Assembly (NCBI GenBank): GCA_964392105.1
Contig: CAYMPA010000052.1
Location: forward strand, 1 to 16,760
Source of the DNA: UBA7359 sp964392105
Lineage (GTDB): Bacteria; Pseudomonadota; Gammaproteobacteria; Eutrophobiales; Eutrophobiaceae
Reading direction: 5' to 3'
DNA length: 16,760 nucleotides
Of this stretch, positions 7,406-14,903 are shown piece after piece (the stretch's first letter is position 1; each line of letters opens with the position of its first letter). Below the pieces are notes generated by a model. It made no database searches and had not been told where the DNA came from. It was given only the letters and a program-made list of their open reading frames with translations. Position numbers and translations under genes: made by a program.

Positions 7406-10400
7406 GCTGATTTTAAAACCACACTTGAAGCCTTGGGAAAAGGCGAAATAAAGCTTGAATCTCTAACCAAACAATTGGATATCTTGCTTAATAAATCACC
7501 AAAGTTCGCCAATAAAATGCTCTTGCAACTCGACGAGATACATGATCAGAAAAAACTCGATGATAAGCAATATGCAGAATTAAAACGCCAGATAAATGAA
7601 TTCAGGCGCACTCACGCGTCTGAAACTGAAGGCGGTCCGGAATCGAGTGGGGTAGATTCTACTGTCTTTGCACAAGATTCAATTGTTGAAAATAAAGGTT
7701 CTGGGCCTGATTCAGGAGGTAAAGCCTCACCGGATTCGACAGTCGTCGAGAGTGAGGAGGAAAAGGCAGCTAAGACTAAGGGTGCCAGTACAGCTACCGA
7801 TGCTTCCGACATTATTGATATCAGCATGCCCGGTGCTGACACCTCAACACCGTCGATCACCTCTGCTACCGGTCCAACTGGAACGGAGTGGAATGACCCT
7901 GCCGTACCTGTTGGTGATTTATCTGGCGGTTATGGAGAAGGTTCTGTCATTAAACAACGCTTTAAACTTGAAAAAGTGCTCGGTATCGGCGGCATGGGTA
8001 AAGTTTACAAGGCACTTGATTTACTGAAAGCAGAAGCGAAAGACAAAAAACCCCATGTTGCTATAAAACTGTTAAATGAAGACTTTAAAGATCACCCTGA
8101 AGCATTTATCTCCCTGCAACGTGAATCAAGCAGACAACAAAAGTTAGCTCACCCGAATATTGCAACAATATACGATTTTGACCGTGTTGGCGGTCCCGGT
8201 ACACCTGTCTATATTACCATGGAATTAATGGAAGGCATGGAACTCAAGGACCACATAAAGAAGAAAGTACGTCCCAAGGGTGGCCTACCATTTGATGAAG
8301 CCTATGACATCATCAAACAACTTGGGGCCGGTTTAATCTATGCGCATGAACGTCGACTGGTGCATTCTGATTTTAAACCGGGTAATGCATTCCTTTGTAA
8401 TGATGGCGCCGTTAAAACACTGGACTTTGGTATCGCACGCGCGGTTAAAAACCCGATTACGGGTGAAGCTGAGAAAACACTATTTGACCCCGGTAAACTG
8501 GGTGCCTTGACACCTGCTTATGCCAGCCTTGAGATGTTAGAAGGTGAAGAGCCCGATACTCGTGATGATACTTATGCCTTGGGCTGTACTTCATATGAAC
8601 TGTTAACAGGTAAACATCCATTCAATAAATTACCTGCTAATAAGGCCATGGAAAATAATCTTGTTCCGCCTTATATAAAGACACTGAATAAAAAACAAAA
8701 CCGGGCATTAAGACGTTCAGTTGCTTTTCACCGTGCTGATCGTAGTCCCAATGTTGGTCACTTCCTGGAAGAACTGGAAGGTAAGGCAACCTGGCACAAG
8801 AATCCATTTGTTATTGCTGCTGCCGTTTTGCTTGTAATCAGCATGATGTTGATTGCACCTGCCCTGGATTACTTACACCAGAAAGAACTTGAAAGCATGA
8901 TAGTTGAAATAAATTCCGGCAATGAACAAATTATTGTTGCAAAACTGGATGAAATTTTACTTTTGGAAAAAGCGGACCAGGCGACTGTTACCGATGAAGC
9001 AAAAGAAGCAATACAAAACTATTTCAGTGATAAGGTTGCTGGATTAATTGACACCAGTGGTGATTCTTATGATTTTCCTGCTGCAGCCAAGGCTATTGAG
9101 GAGATTGGTAAATACTATCCTGATTCGATCTACCTGCAGGAACAGGATGCTCTGGTCTCAACCAGTAAAAAACAAATCATTGGTGATCTATACACACAAT
9201 ATATCGCTGCATTAAAAGATCCAAGCCTGATTGATAATACCAAAGATATCCTTGGAACAATCAAGCGTATTGAGCCTGGTCACCCATTACTTGCAGATCC
9301 AAGACCAAGTAATGCTTATCGTCTCCTGGCAGAGCAAAAACTTGAAGCAAATGAATTCGATGCTGCACTTGCACTGGTCAAATCAGGTATGGTTACTGCA
9401 AAAGATGATCCCAGACTTCAGGATTTGGAAACCAAGATCCTGCGTGTACAAAAGGTTACTCAACTTGAATCTGAGTTAAGTATTATTCAAGGCCAACTTA
9501 CCTCATTAACAGACTATAAAGAGCAACAACCAACGATTATTGAGCTCGCGAATCTGAAACCAGACAGTGAAATAATTACATCAATGTCAGAATCATTTAA
9601 ACCAGTACTTCAATCAGAATTGGATACTATTTTAAAGAGTGGTTCTCGTAGTGATGCCGAGGCACTTGCAACTGACTTTGGCGATTTGATGAACGGTTTA
9701 CAACTTAATCAACAATTGACACAAGTTAAGCTGGCTCATTTAACCGGTGACGAACGTAAACAAAAAATTACTGAGTTTGCCAGCACTAATATCACAAACA
9801 TTGAATCGGCATTGGCCGAAACACAGGTTGATGATCCACAGTGGGAATCCAATTTACTGAAAGAGATCCAGGAAATGAGCAGTCTGGTGACCGAAGATGA
9901 AAGTTTAGCTACAAACCTTGAGCAATTCCGTGGTCAGATAGCCGATCTATATATAGCAAAGGCAAATGAAACCTTGCAGGCTGAACGTTTTGATGCTGCT
10001 GATGGTTATGTTGATGTGGGTGAACGATTTGCCCCCGGTTTGCAGGAATTGTTAGATACGCGTAATGCTGTTGCCAGTGGCCGCGAAGATTCTGAACGTA
10101 AAGCCCGCGTTGAATCGAATAAGGGCGACTTCAAGATATTAACCGAAGCTAATAATGTAGCTGAAGCAGAAAAATTGTTCGAACAATTAAAGACAGACCT
10201 TCCTGAAACAGATAATTATATTGCCTTTGAAGCACCACAGTTGCTGGCAGACAGTTACGGCAGACTGGCACAGAGTAAGGCAGAGACAAAAGATTATGCA
10301 ACAGCCTACTCATTTGTTGCCAAAGGTCTCGAAATAGATGCGAATAATGCTTTATTGGCTTCATTAAAAAATGAATATTTATCTGAAGCAAACATAATCG

Positions 10401-11728
10401 AATTAAGTGAGCTGTTTAAAACTGCGGTTTCATTCCCGGTCGATGTAAGATTGAAAATAAGCCAAATTGAAAATGCAAACCCGGCTCGATATGCCGAGTT
10501 TAGCAAAGCTTCAGCAAAGACATTAGCAGATCGAATTAATGCACTTCAACCAACGGATGAAAATGCAGCTGCCGGTCTTGCGAAAAGTGCTGCGGAATTA
10601 TTTCCAGCAAACGCCGTTTTGGCAGACCTAAAAAATAAATTTCAACTTAAACCCTGGGATGGACTTGCAGCGGCTAACGCAGCTGTTGCAGCTGGTAAAT
10701 TTACTCAGGCAACCCAACTACAACAGGCTGCTGCTGCAGAGTTCACAGCTCATCCCGACTTTATTACCTTCTCACAAACGCTGGAAACAAAAATGAAGGA
10801 AGCTAACAGTGTTTATGAAATTTACCTTCAGGATAAAGAAGCAGCCGGTGAGGATTATAAAAAACTAAAGGCGACAAAAAACCTGTTAGCACGTGCACAA
10901 GGTCTTTGGACTGATAGTCCAGATTACAGTAATGCTGAAACTGAGCTAGATGATTTAATCGCCAAGTTCAAACCAAAGCCTAAACCCAAGATCAGAGCAG
11001 CTGAAAAATCAATTGAAGAAATTACTGCAGCCGCAGCAGAAGGTGGTGCAGCCGCAGCAGCAGCTGCAGCCTGGAAACCAATCAAAAGTGATGCAGAATG
11101 TACCAGCAGGCTTGCAGGTTATGGTAAACGCGCAAAAGCAATTTGTTTTGACATGATCCATACATCGGCTCGTGGTCCGTTGATGGTCGTCGTACCAAAT
11201 GGAGAAGGATTTGAAAAACCTTTTGCTATTGCCAAATACGAAGTATCAATCGGTGACTGGAGTAAATACTGTATTCTCAGTGGCACCTGCCAGGCAATCA
11301 AGGATAAAACAAGAAAGAATGAACCCATCACAGGTATAACACTAAAACAGGCACAGGACTACGCTACATGGTTATCTGAACGTACAGGTAAAACCTATCG
11401 TATTCCAACCAAATCTGAATGGGAATATGCTGCCAATGCGGGAGGGAAACAACCCAAAAAAGATTTTAATTGCCGTGTATCGGTCGGCGAAAAACTGATC
11501 AAAGGTACCGGGATTGTCAGTGTGAAATCGGGTAAATCTAACGGATGGGGATTGAAAAATTATGTTGGTAATGTGCAGGAATGGGTGACTGATGGAGACA
11601 CCACAACCGCACGCGGTGGGGCATTTACTGATGCTCATTCAAAATGTGATATTTCTCTGGAACGCAGTCACGATGGTAGTGCAGATGAAGCAACAGGATT
11701 TCGACTGCTTCGTGAAGATGTCGGATAA
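7403..11728 (+). CDS. transmembrane Ser/Thr kinase with TPR-like region and C-terminal FGE-sulfatase-like domain
   Basis: Large (1441 residues) Hanks-type kinase. Layout: N-terminal helical SHOCT-like motif (about 1-70), low-complexity acidic/Ser-rich linker (72-175), kinase domain (about 187-460), one membrane helix (about 469-488), a long helical region with TPR-like units (for example near 637, 847, 949 and 1087), an Ala-rich hinge (about 1205-1223) and an FGE-sulfatase-like domain (about 1261-1438). Kinase features: GIGGMG loop (194-199), K222, E241, catalytic loop HSDFKPGN (321-328, Ser in place of the usual Arg), DFG (341-343) and D389 in DDTYALG. The topology puts the FGE-like domain in the periplasm as a probable sensor. 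It has the family GNVQEW (1389-1394) and RGG (1404-1406) motifs, but D1410 replaces the first catalytic Cys; C1415 remains. It probably binds a ligand rather than forming formylglycine. Confidence 0.93.
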   Translation: MADFKTTLEALGKGEIKLESLTKQLDILLNKSPKFANKMLLQLDEIHDQKKLDDKQYAELKRQINEFRRTHASETEGGPESSGVDSTVFAQDSIVENKGSGPDSGGKASPDSTVVESEEEKAAKTKGASTATDASDIIDISMPGADTSTPSITSATGPTGTEWNDPAVPVGDLSGGYGEGSVIKQRFKLEKVLGIGGMGKVYKALDLLKAEAKDKKPHVAIKLLNEDFKDHPEAFISLQRESSRQQKLAHPNIATIYDFDRVGGPGTPVYITMELMEGMELKDHIKKKVRPKGGLPFDEAYDIIKQLGAGLIYAHERRLVHSDFKPGNAFLCNDGAVKTLDFGIARAVKNPITGEAEKTLFDPGKLGALTPAYASLEMLEGEEPDTRDDTYALGCTSYELLTGKHPFNKLPANKAMENNLVPPYIKTLNKKQNRALRRSVAFHRADRSPNVGHFLEELEGKATWHKNPFVIAAAVLLVISMMLIAPALDYLHQKELESMIVEINSGNEQIIVAKLDEILLLEKADQATVTDEAKEAIQNYFSDKVAGLIDTSGDSYDFPAAAKAIEEIGKYYPDSIYLQEQDALVSTSKKQIIGDLYTQYIAALKDPSLIDNTKDILGTIKRIEPGHPLLADPRPSNAYRLLAEQKLEANEFDAALALVKSGMVTAKDDPRLQDLETKILRVQKVTQLESELSIIQGQLTSLTDYKEQQPTIIELANLKPDSEIITSMSESFKPVLQSELDTILKSGSRSDAEALATDFGDLMNGLQLNQQLTQVKLAHLTGDERKQKITEFASTNITNIESALAETQVDDPQWESNLLKEIQEMSSLVTEDESLATNLEQFRGQIADLYIAKANETLQAERFDAADGYVDVGERFAPGLQELLDTRNAVASGREDSERKARVESNKGDFKILTEANNVAEAEKLFEQLKTDLPETDNYIAFEAPQLLADSYGRLAQSKAETKDYATAYSFVAKGLEIDANNALLASLKNEYLSEANIIELSELFKTAVSFPVDVRLKISQIENANPARYAEFSKASAKTLADRINALQPTDENAAAGLAKSAAELFPANAVLADLKNKFQLKPWDGLAAANAAVAAGKFTQATQLQQAAAAEFTAHPDFITFSQTLETKMKEANSVYEIYLQDKEAAGEDYKKLKATKNLLARAQGLWTDSPDYSNAETELDDLIAKFKPKPKPKIRAAEKSIEEITAAAAEGGAAAAAAAAWKPIKSDAECTSRLAGYGKRAKAICFDMIHTSARGPLMVVVPNGEGFEKPFAIAKYEVSIGDWSKYCILSGTCQAIKDKTRKNEPITGITLKQAQDYATWLSERTGKTYRIPTKSEWEYAANAGGKQPKKDFNCRVSVGEKLIKGTGIVSVKSGKSNGWGLKNYVGNVQEWVTDGDTTTARGGAFTDAHSKCDISLERSHDGSADEATGFRLLREDVG
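11027..11060 (+). repeat. short in-frame tandem-like repeat in the kinase Ala-rich hinge
   Basis: The 13-mer GCAGCCGCAGCAG occurs at 11027-11039 and again at 11048-11060, a 21-base (seven-codon) period. It encodes the Ala-rich hinge just before the FGE-like domain and may change length by slippage without shifting the frame. Confidence 0.6.
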
Positions 11729-11750
11729 TAAATAACTAATAAGGTCTTAA

Positions 11751-12491
11751 ATGAGCAACCTAACATTACGTGGGCTGGCAAAGGATTATGCTAAAGGTGT
11801 AATCGATAAAGATAAATACCGAAAATCACGTACCGAACTTATCAAAGGTATCATTGCGGGTGAAATCACTGTTAAAGCTATCGATTATGACCCTCCACTT
11901 ATGCCATCTACATCAGATAAAGAAGAGGATGTTACTGCCAAGTCTATTGAAAGAAATAGAGCGAAAGTAAAGCCTAAACCAACACCACAAAGTGCACCTG
12001 TAAATCAAAGCGCAGATACACAAGATAGTAATAAATCACCTATGATTTTTATATCAGTGGGTTCTGTCATTGTTTTATCACTGATTATTGCTGTTTTTCT
12101 CTTTTACCCAAAACCCCCTGGAACGGCATCTATTGAAACATCTCATGTTTCAAAGAGCTCAAATATAGTGAACGATAATGATAATAGAACTGTCACAAGT
12201 ATGGCGGGAGAATCTTTGATAGCAGATTTCCTGACCCAAAAGAACTGGAATGAAGATAGTCTGGATAAATTTATAGAATCCTGGTCGGCTTTGACACAGG
12301 AAGAAAGAAACTCTGCAAAACAGACAAAAAGAATGCAGCGTATGAATGATTCAATCTATAAACAATTTCTGGAAGGAAAAGCGCTTGCCAGTATCGACAG
12401 TGAAAAGGCCATCATGAAACAGCAAAAATTGATCGAATTTGCTGAAGCTATTGGAATTGATGATTCACGCCTTATTCTTGATGGGGATTAG
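11751..12491 (+). CDS. unrecognised single-pass membrane protein with N-terminal SHOCT-like motif
   Basis: I do not recognise this 246-residue protein as a named family. It has an N-terminal helical segment (1-40, LAKDYAKGVIDKDKYRKSR) resembling a SHOCT-type short oligomerisation motif, a charged and Pro-rich linker (50-96), one membrane helix (about 97-119), and a largely helical, charged C-terminal part (about 140-246). By the positive-inside rule the N-terminus is cytoplasmic and the C-terminal half periplasmic, the same topology as the kinase. It starts 22 bp after the kinase stop with an AAGG site six bases before ATG, so it is almost certainly co-transcribed. The kinase N-terminus has a similar motif (QKKLDDKQYAELKRQI), so the two may associate. 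A role as kinase partner or adaptor is inference. Confidence 0.8.
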   Translation: MSNLTLRGLAKDYAKGVIDKDKYRKSRTELIKGIIAGEITVKAIDYDPPLMPSTSDKEEDVTAKSIERNRAKVKPKPTPQSAPVNQSADTQDSNKSPMIFISVGSVIVLSLIIAVFLFYPKPPGTASIETSHVSKSSNIVNDNDNRTVTSMAGESLIADFLTQKNWNEDSLDKFIESWSALTQEERNSAKQTKRMQRMNDSIYKQFLEGKALASIDSEKAIMKQQKLIEFAEAIGIDDSRLILDGD

Positions 12492-12556
12492 GTGGTAGAG
12501 ACCAGGGGACAGGTTTGAAGAGGCAATCGTTTCTATAAAGCAGATAATTAATTATT

Positions 12557-12587
12557 CCCAAAACCCTATTCCCTGCATCCTAATCCC
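12557..12587 (-). repeat. regular G-tract cluster between convergent genes (possible G-quadruplex)
   Basis: The minus strand has GGG tracts at 12585-12587, 12571-12573, 12564-12566 and 12557-12559, with a GG at 12579-12580. The spacing is nearly heptameric. It begins four bases beyond the mlaA stop codon, in the 100-bp gap between the convergent signalling cluster and mlaA. Four G3 tracts could form a quadruplex in the mlaA transcript tail. No ordinary hairpin-plus-U terminator was seen in the gap. Confidence 0.4.
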
Positions 12588-12591
12588 TAAA

Positions 12592-13311
12592 TCACTCTTC
12601 TGGAATATCGGCAAATTCACCGTCGTAAATCTGGCTTGCTCTCTTTTCAAAATAGGCATTCTTGGTAAATTCGTATTCATCAAGTGCTGCTTCTTTAAGC
12701 AAGTCAACTGTACTTAGTAAATCAGATTTAAAGTCCACATAATTTAGAGTCAGCAAGCTTGCCTTAGTCAAATCGTCATCAACATAAAATACCGGGTTCA
12801 ATACACCAGCATCAACCACAAGTCCGGTTGCATCTCGAACCGTAGCAGAACCAAAAAACGGAATTACTAGATAAGGACCTGGCCCGACTCCCCAATGAGC
12901 CAGAGTTAGACCAAAATCTTCATCACTTGAGTTCAGACCCGCTGACGATGAAACATCAAAAAATCCCAGTAACCCAATGGTCGAATTGAGGAACAGACGG
13001 ACTGTATCATTCACAGCCTGGTCAAATTTAAATTGAAGTATATCGTTTGCAATAACAGAAATTTGGCCCAGATTATCAAAAATATTACTTACGCCCGTAT
13101 CAACAATGTCAGGTGTAATTGCATTATAAACCTTACCAATAGGGTTAAAGATAATATCATCCATGGTTTGGTTAAATGAATAAACACCCCGGTTAAATCC
13201 TTCCCATGGATCACGATCATCCAATGCATTAGTCGTCGCACAAGCAGACAAGAAAAGCATGCCAAGACTGATTGAAAATACTTTTAATGTAGACACGAAA
13301 TTCTTATTCAT
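12592..13311 (-). CDS. mlaA: MlaA (VacJ) outer-membrane lipoprotein of phospholipid retrograde transport
   Basis: Outer-membrane component of the Mla pathway, which removes misplaced phospholipids from the outer leaflet and passes them to periplasmic MlaC. It has 239 residues, normal length. The lipoprotein signal has the lipobox LSAC with lipidated C24. Family segments include DPWEGFNRGVYSFNQTMD (34-51), the amphipathic region around RLFLNSTIGLLGFFDVS (105-121), the DFGLTLAHWGVGPGPYLVIPFFG stretch (132-154) and the conserved YVDFKS near 191. An AGGGA site six bases before the ATG supports the start. The other mla genes are not in the window, as is common since mlaA is often unlinked. It is divergent from ubiG across a 224-bp gap. 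Confidence 0.95.
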   Translation of the reverse strand: MNKNFVSTLKVFSISLGMLFLSACATTNALDDRDPWEGFNRGVYSFNQTMDDIIFNPIGKVYNAITPDIVDTGVSNIFDNLGQISVIANDILQFKFDQAVNDTVRLFLNSTIGLLGFFDVSSSAGLNSSDEDFGLTLAHWGVGPGPYLVIPFFGSATVRDATGLVVDAGVLNPVFYVDDDLTKASLLTLNYVDFKSDLLSTVDLLKEAALDEYEFTKNAYFEKRASQIYDGEFADIPEE

Positions 13312-13493
13312 TGTTATTCCCTATCGTGTGGCATCTATTTAGTTATTTTTGATGTGTAAATTCTTCTAGATATCAGACTACTATATGGATATATGAAAAT
13401 CTATCATCAATAAAAAGATGTCATATGAGTAATTAAATATTTTTTTACTATTATGTAAATAAAACATTTTTATTCAATATCTTGTAATAAAAA

Positions 13494-13509
13494 GTTAAAC
13501 TTGTTTAAC
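13494..13509. promoter_or_regulatory. perfect palindrome upstream of ubiG
   Basis: GTTAAACTTGTTTAAC is a perfect 7-2-7 inverted repeat ending 26 bp before the ubiG start codon, in an AT-rich divergent promoter region (13312-13535). Position and symmetry fit an operator for a dimeric regulator. No known regulator is recognised. Confidence 0.4.
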
Positions 13510-13535
13510 AACTCTAATTATATCAACGGTAAGCG

Positions 13536-14243
13536 ATGGAAAAAATTGAAAATATCGACATTGACGAACTGGAGAAATTTTCATCCAGGGCTGATCATTG
13601 GTGGGACCCCGATGGTGAGTTTAAAGCACTGCATGATATAAACCCTTCCCGGTTAAGCTTTATAACTAAAAATGTATCAATACGGGATTCACAGGTACTG
13701 GATATAGGCTGTGGCGGTGGCATCCTTGCAGAGGCCATGGCATTGCAAGGTGCAATTGTATCCGGGATAGATGCGAGTAAAGAAAATATCAGCATTGCAT
13801 CTCAACATGCATCTGAAAATAAACTTAATATTAATTATGTTGTGAGTAATGCTGAAACATTTACTGAAAACCATATCGAAACTTTTGACTTGATAACTTG
13901 TATGGAACTTCTTGAACATGTTCCTGATCCTGTATCAATTATTCAAGCCTGTTCAAAAATGATTAAACCTGGAGGACATATTATTTTTTCAACAATAAAT
14001 CGAAATATTAAGGCCTATTTCCTTGCTGTATTAACAGGTGAATATCTTCTTAAGCTTTTACCCAGGGGAACACACCGGTACGAAAAGTTTATTCGTCCTT
14101 CTGAATTGGTTAATTGGTGTAATGAATATGGTCTTGAAATGAACGATTTAGCGGGGATGCAATACAATCCACTATTAGCCCATTGCTCATTGAATAAGCA
14201 AACCGATGTTAATTATCTTCTTGATACAGTAACCCTTAAATAA
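13536..14243 (+). CDS. ubiG: UbiG: 3-demethylubiquinone / polyprenyl-dihydroxybenzoate O-methyltransferase
   Basis: SAM-dependent O-methyltransferase carrying out both O-methylations of ubiquinone biosynthesis, associated with the inner membrane and the Ubi complex. Its 235 residues match the usual size of about 240. The N-terminus has the family segment FSSRADHWWDPDGEFKALHDINP (15-37). SAM-binding motif I is VLDIGCGGG (54-62), the ribose-binding acidic residue is D79, and CMELLEHVPDP (122-132) is the post-motif. It is first in a tight operon: the next gene starts three bases after its stop codon, and a third overlaps that one. The ribosome site is weak (GGTAAG), and a palindrome lies just upstream. 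Confidence 0.96.
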   Translation: MEKIENIDIDELEKFSSRADHWWDPDGEFKALHDINPSRLSFITKNVSIRDSQVLDIGCGGGILAEAMALQGAIVSGIDASKENISIASQHASENKLNINYVVSNAETFTENHIETFDLITCMELLEHVPDPVSIIQACSKMIKPGGHIIFSTINRNIKAYFLAVLTGEYLLKLLPRGTHRYEKFIRPSELVNWCNEYGLEMNDLAGMQYNPLLAHCSLNKQTDVNYLLDTVTLK

Positions 14244-14246
14244 TTC

Positions 14247-14903
14247 ATGATAGATAATGTTCTTTTTGACCTTGATGGCACGTTGGCAGACACAGCTCTT
14301 GACCTTGCCAACGCACTTAATGCAATTCGCCTGACGCATAATTTGCCGGAACTACCTTTAGAGATTATTCGTCCAAGTGTTTCACTAGGTGGTAATGCCA
14401 TGATTAAACTCGCATTTGACCTGGAAGAAGGTGACCCCGGCTTTGATGATATACGTAATCAATTCCTTAATCATTACCTTGAAAATATTGCACAGGAAAC
14501 ACAACTTTTTGACGGCATGGAAGAAGTATTACTTTCGCTTGAGAAGGATAATAAAACCTGGGGAATAGTTACAAATAAATCATCCTGGTTGACAGACCCA
14601 CTCCTAGAAGCACTGTCACTTGATAAACGGGCTGCTTGCGTTGTAAGTGGAGATACAATTGAATATCGGAAGCCACACCCTGCCCCCATATTACATGCAT
14701 GTAAACTAATTCAATCAAAACCTGCTTCGACTATCTACATCGGTGATGCCCAGCGTGATATAGAAGCAGGCCGCCGCGCCGGGACAAAAACGCTTATAGC
14801 TCTCTATGGTTATATTGATAAAGATGAAGATCCTGCTAGCTGGTGTGCAGATGGAATGGTATCCAGTCCACATGAGATAAACAATAAACTTAGTGAACTC
14901 TGA
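14247..14903 (+). CDS. mupP/gph: HAD-family phosphatase, MupP/Gph type
   Basis: Haloacid-dehalogenase phosphatase of 218 residues, often annotated as phosphoglycolate phosphatase. HAD motifs are complete: nucleophile D8 and acid/base D10 (LFDLDGT), T109/N110 (GIVTNK), K142 (RKPHP) and GDAQRD with D167/D171. Placement directly after ubiG, three bases from its stop, and the C-terminal pattern AGRRAGTKTLIALYGY followed by EDPASW and AD recall the Pseudomonas MupP enzyme. MupP dephosphorylates N-acetylmuramic acid 6-phosphate in cell-wall recycling. That assignment is by resemblance and context; a general Gph activity is not excluded. Confidence 0.88.
   Translation: MIDNVLFDLDGTLADTALDLANALNAIRLTHNLPELPLEIIRPSVSLGGNAMIKLAFDLEEGDPGFDDIRNQFLNHYLENIAQETQLFDGMEEVLLSLEKDNKTWGIVTNKSSWLTDPLLEALSLDKRAACVVSGDTIEYRKPHPAPILHACKLIQSKPASTIYIGDAQRDIEAGRRAGTKTLIALYGYIDKDEDPASWCADGMVSSPHEINNKLSEL

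Noticed and set aside
7668..8027. 119-residue frame overlapping the kinase gene
   Set aside because: It is out of frame within the confidently assigned kinase gene and encodes a low-complexity, Arg/Leu/Pro-rich sequence.
5681..11728. Kinase, phosphatase and FHA protein as the PpkA/PppA/Fha regulators of a type VI secretion system
   Set aside because: No type VI structural gene is in the window, the FHA protein is a cyclase, and the kinase ends in an FGE-like rather than a von Willebrand domain.
12500..12521. GGGGACAGGTTTGAA string resembling repeats seen near REP-associated transposases
   Set aside because: Only one copy, no partner arm and no transposase are present, so it cannot be supported as a mobile-element remnant.
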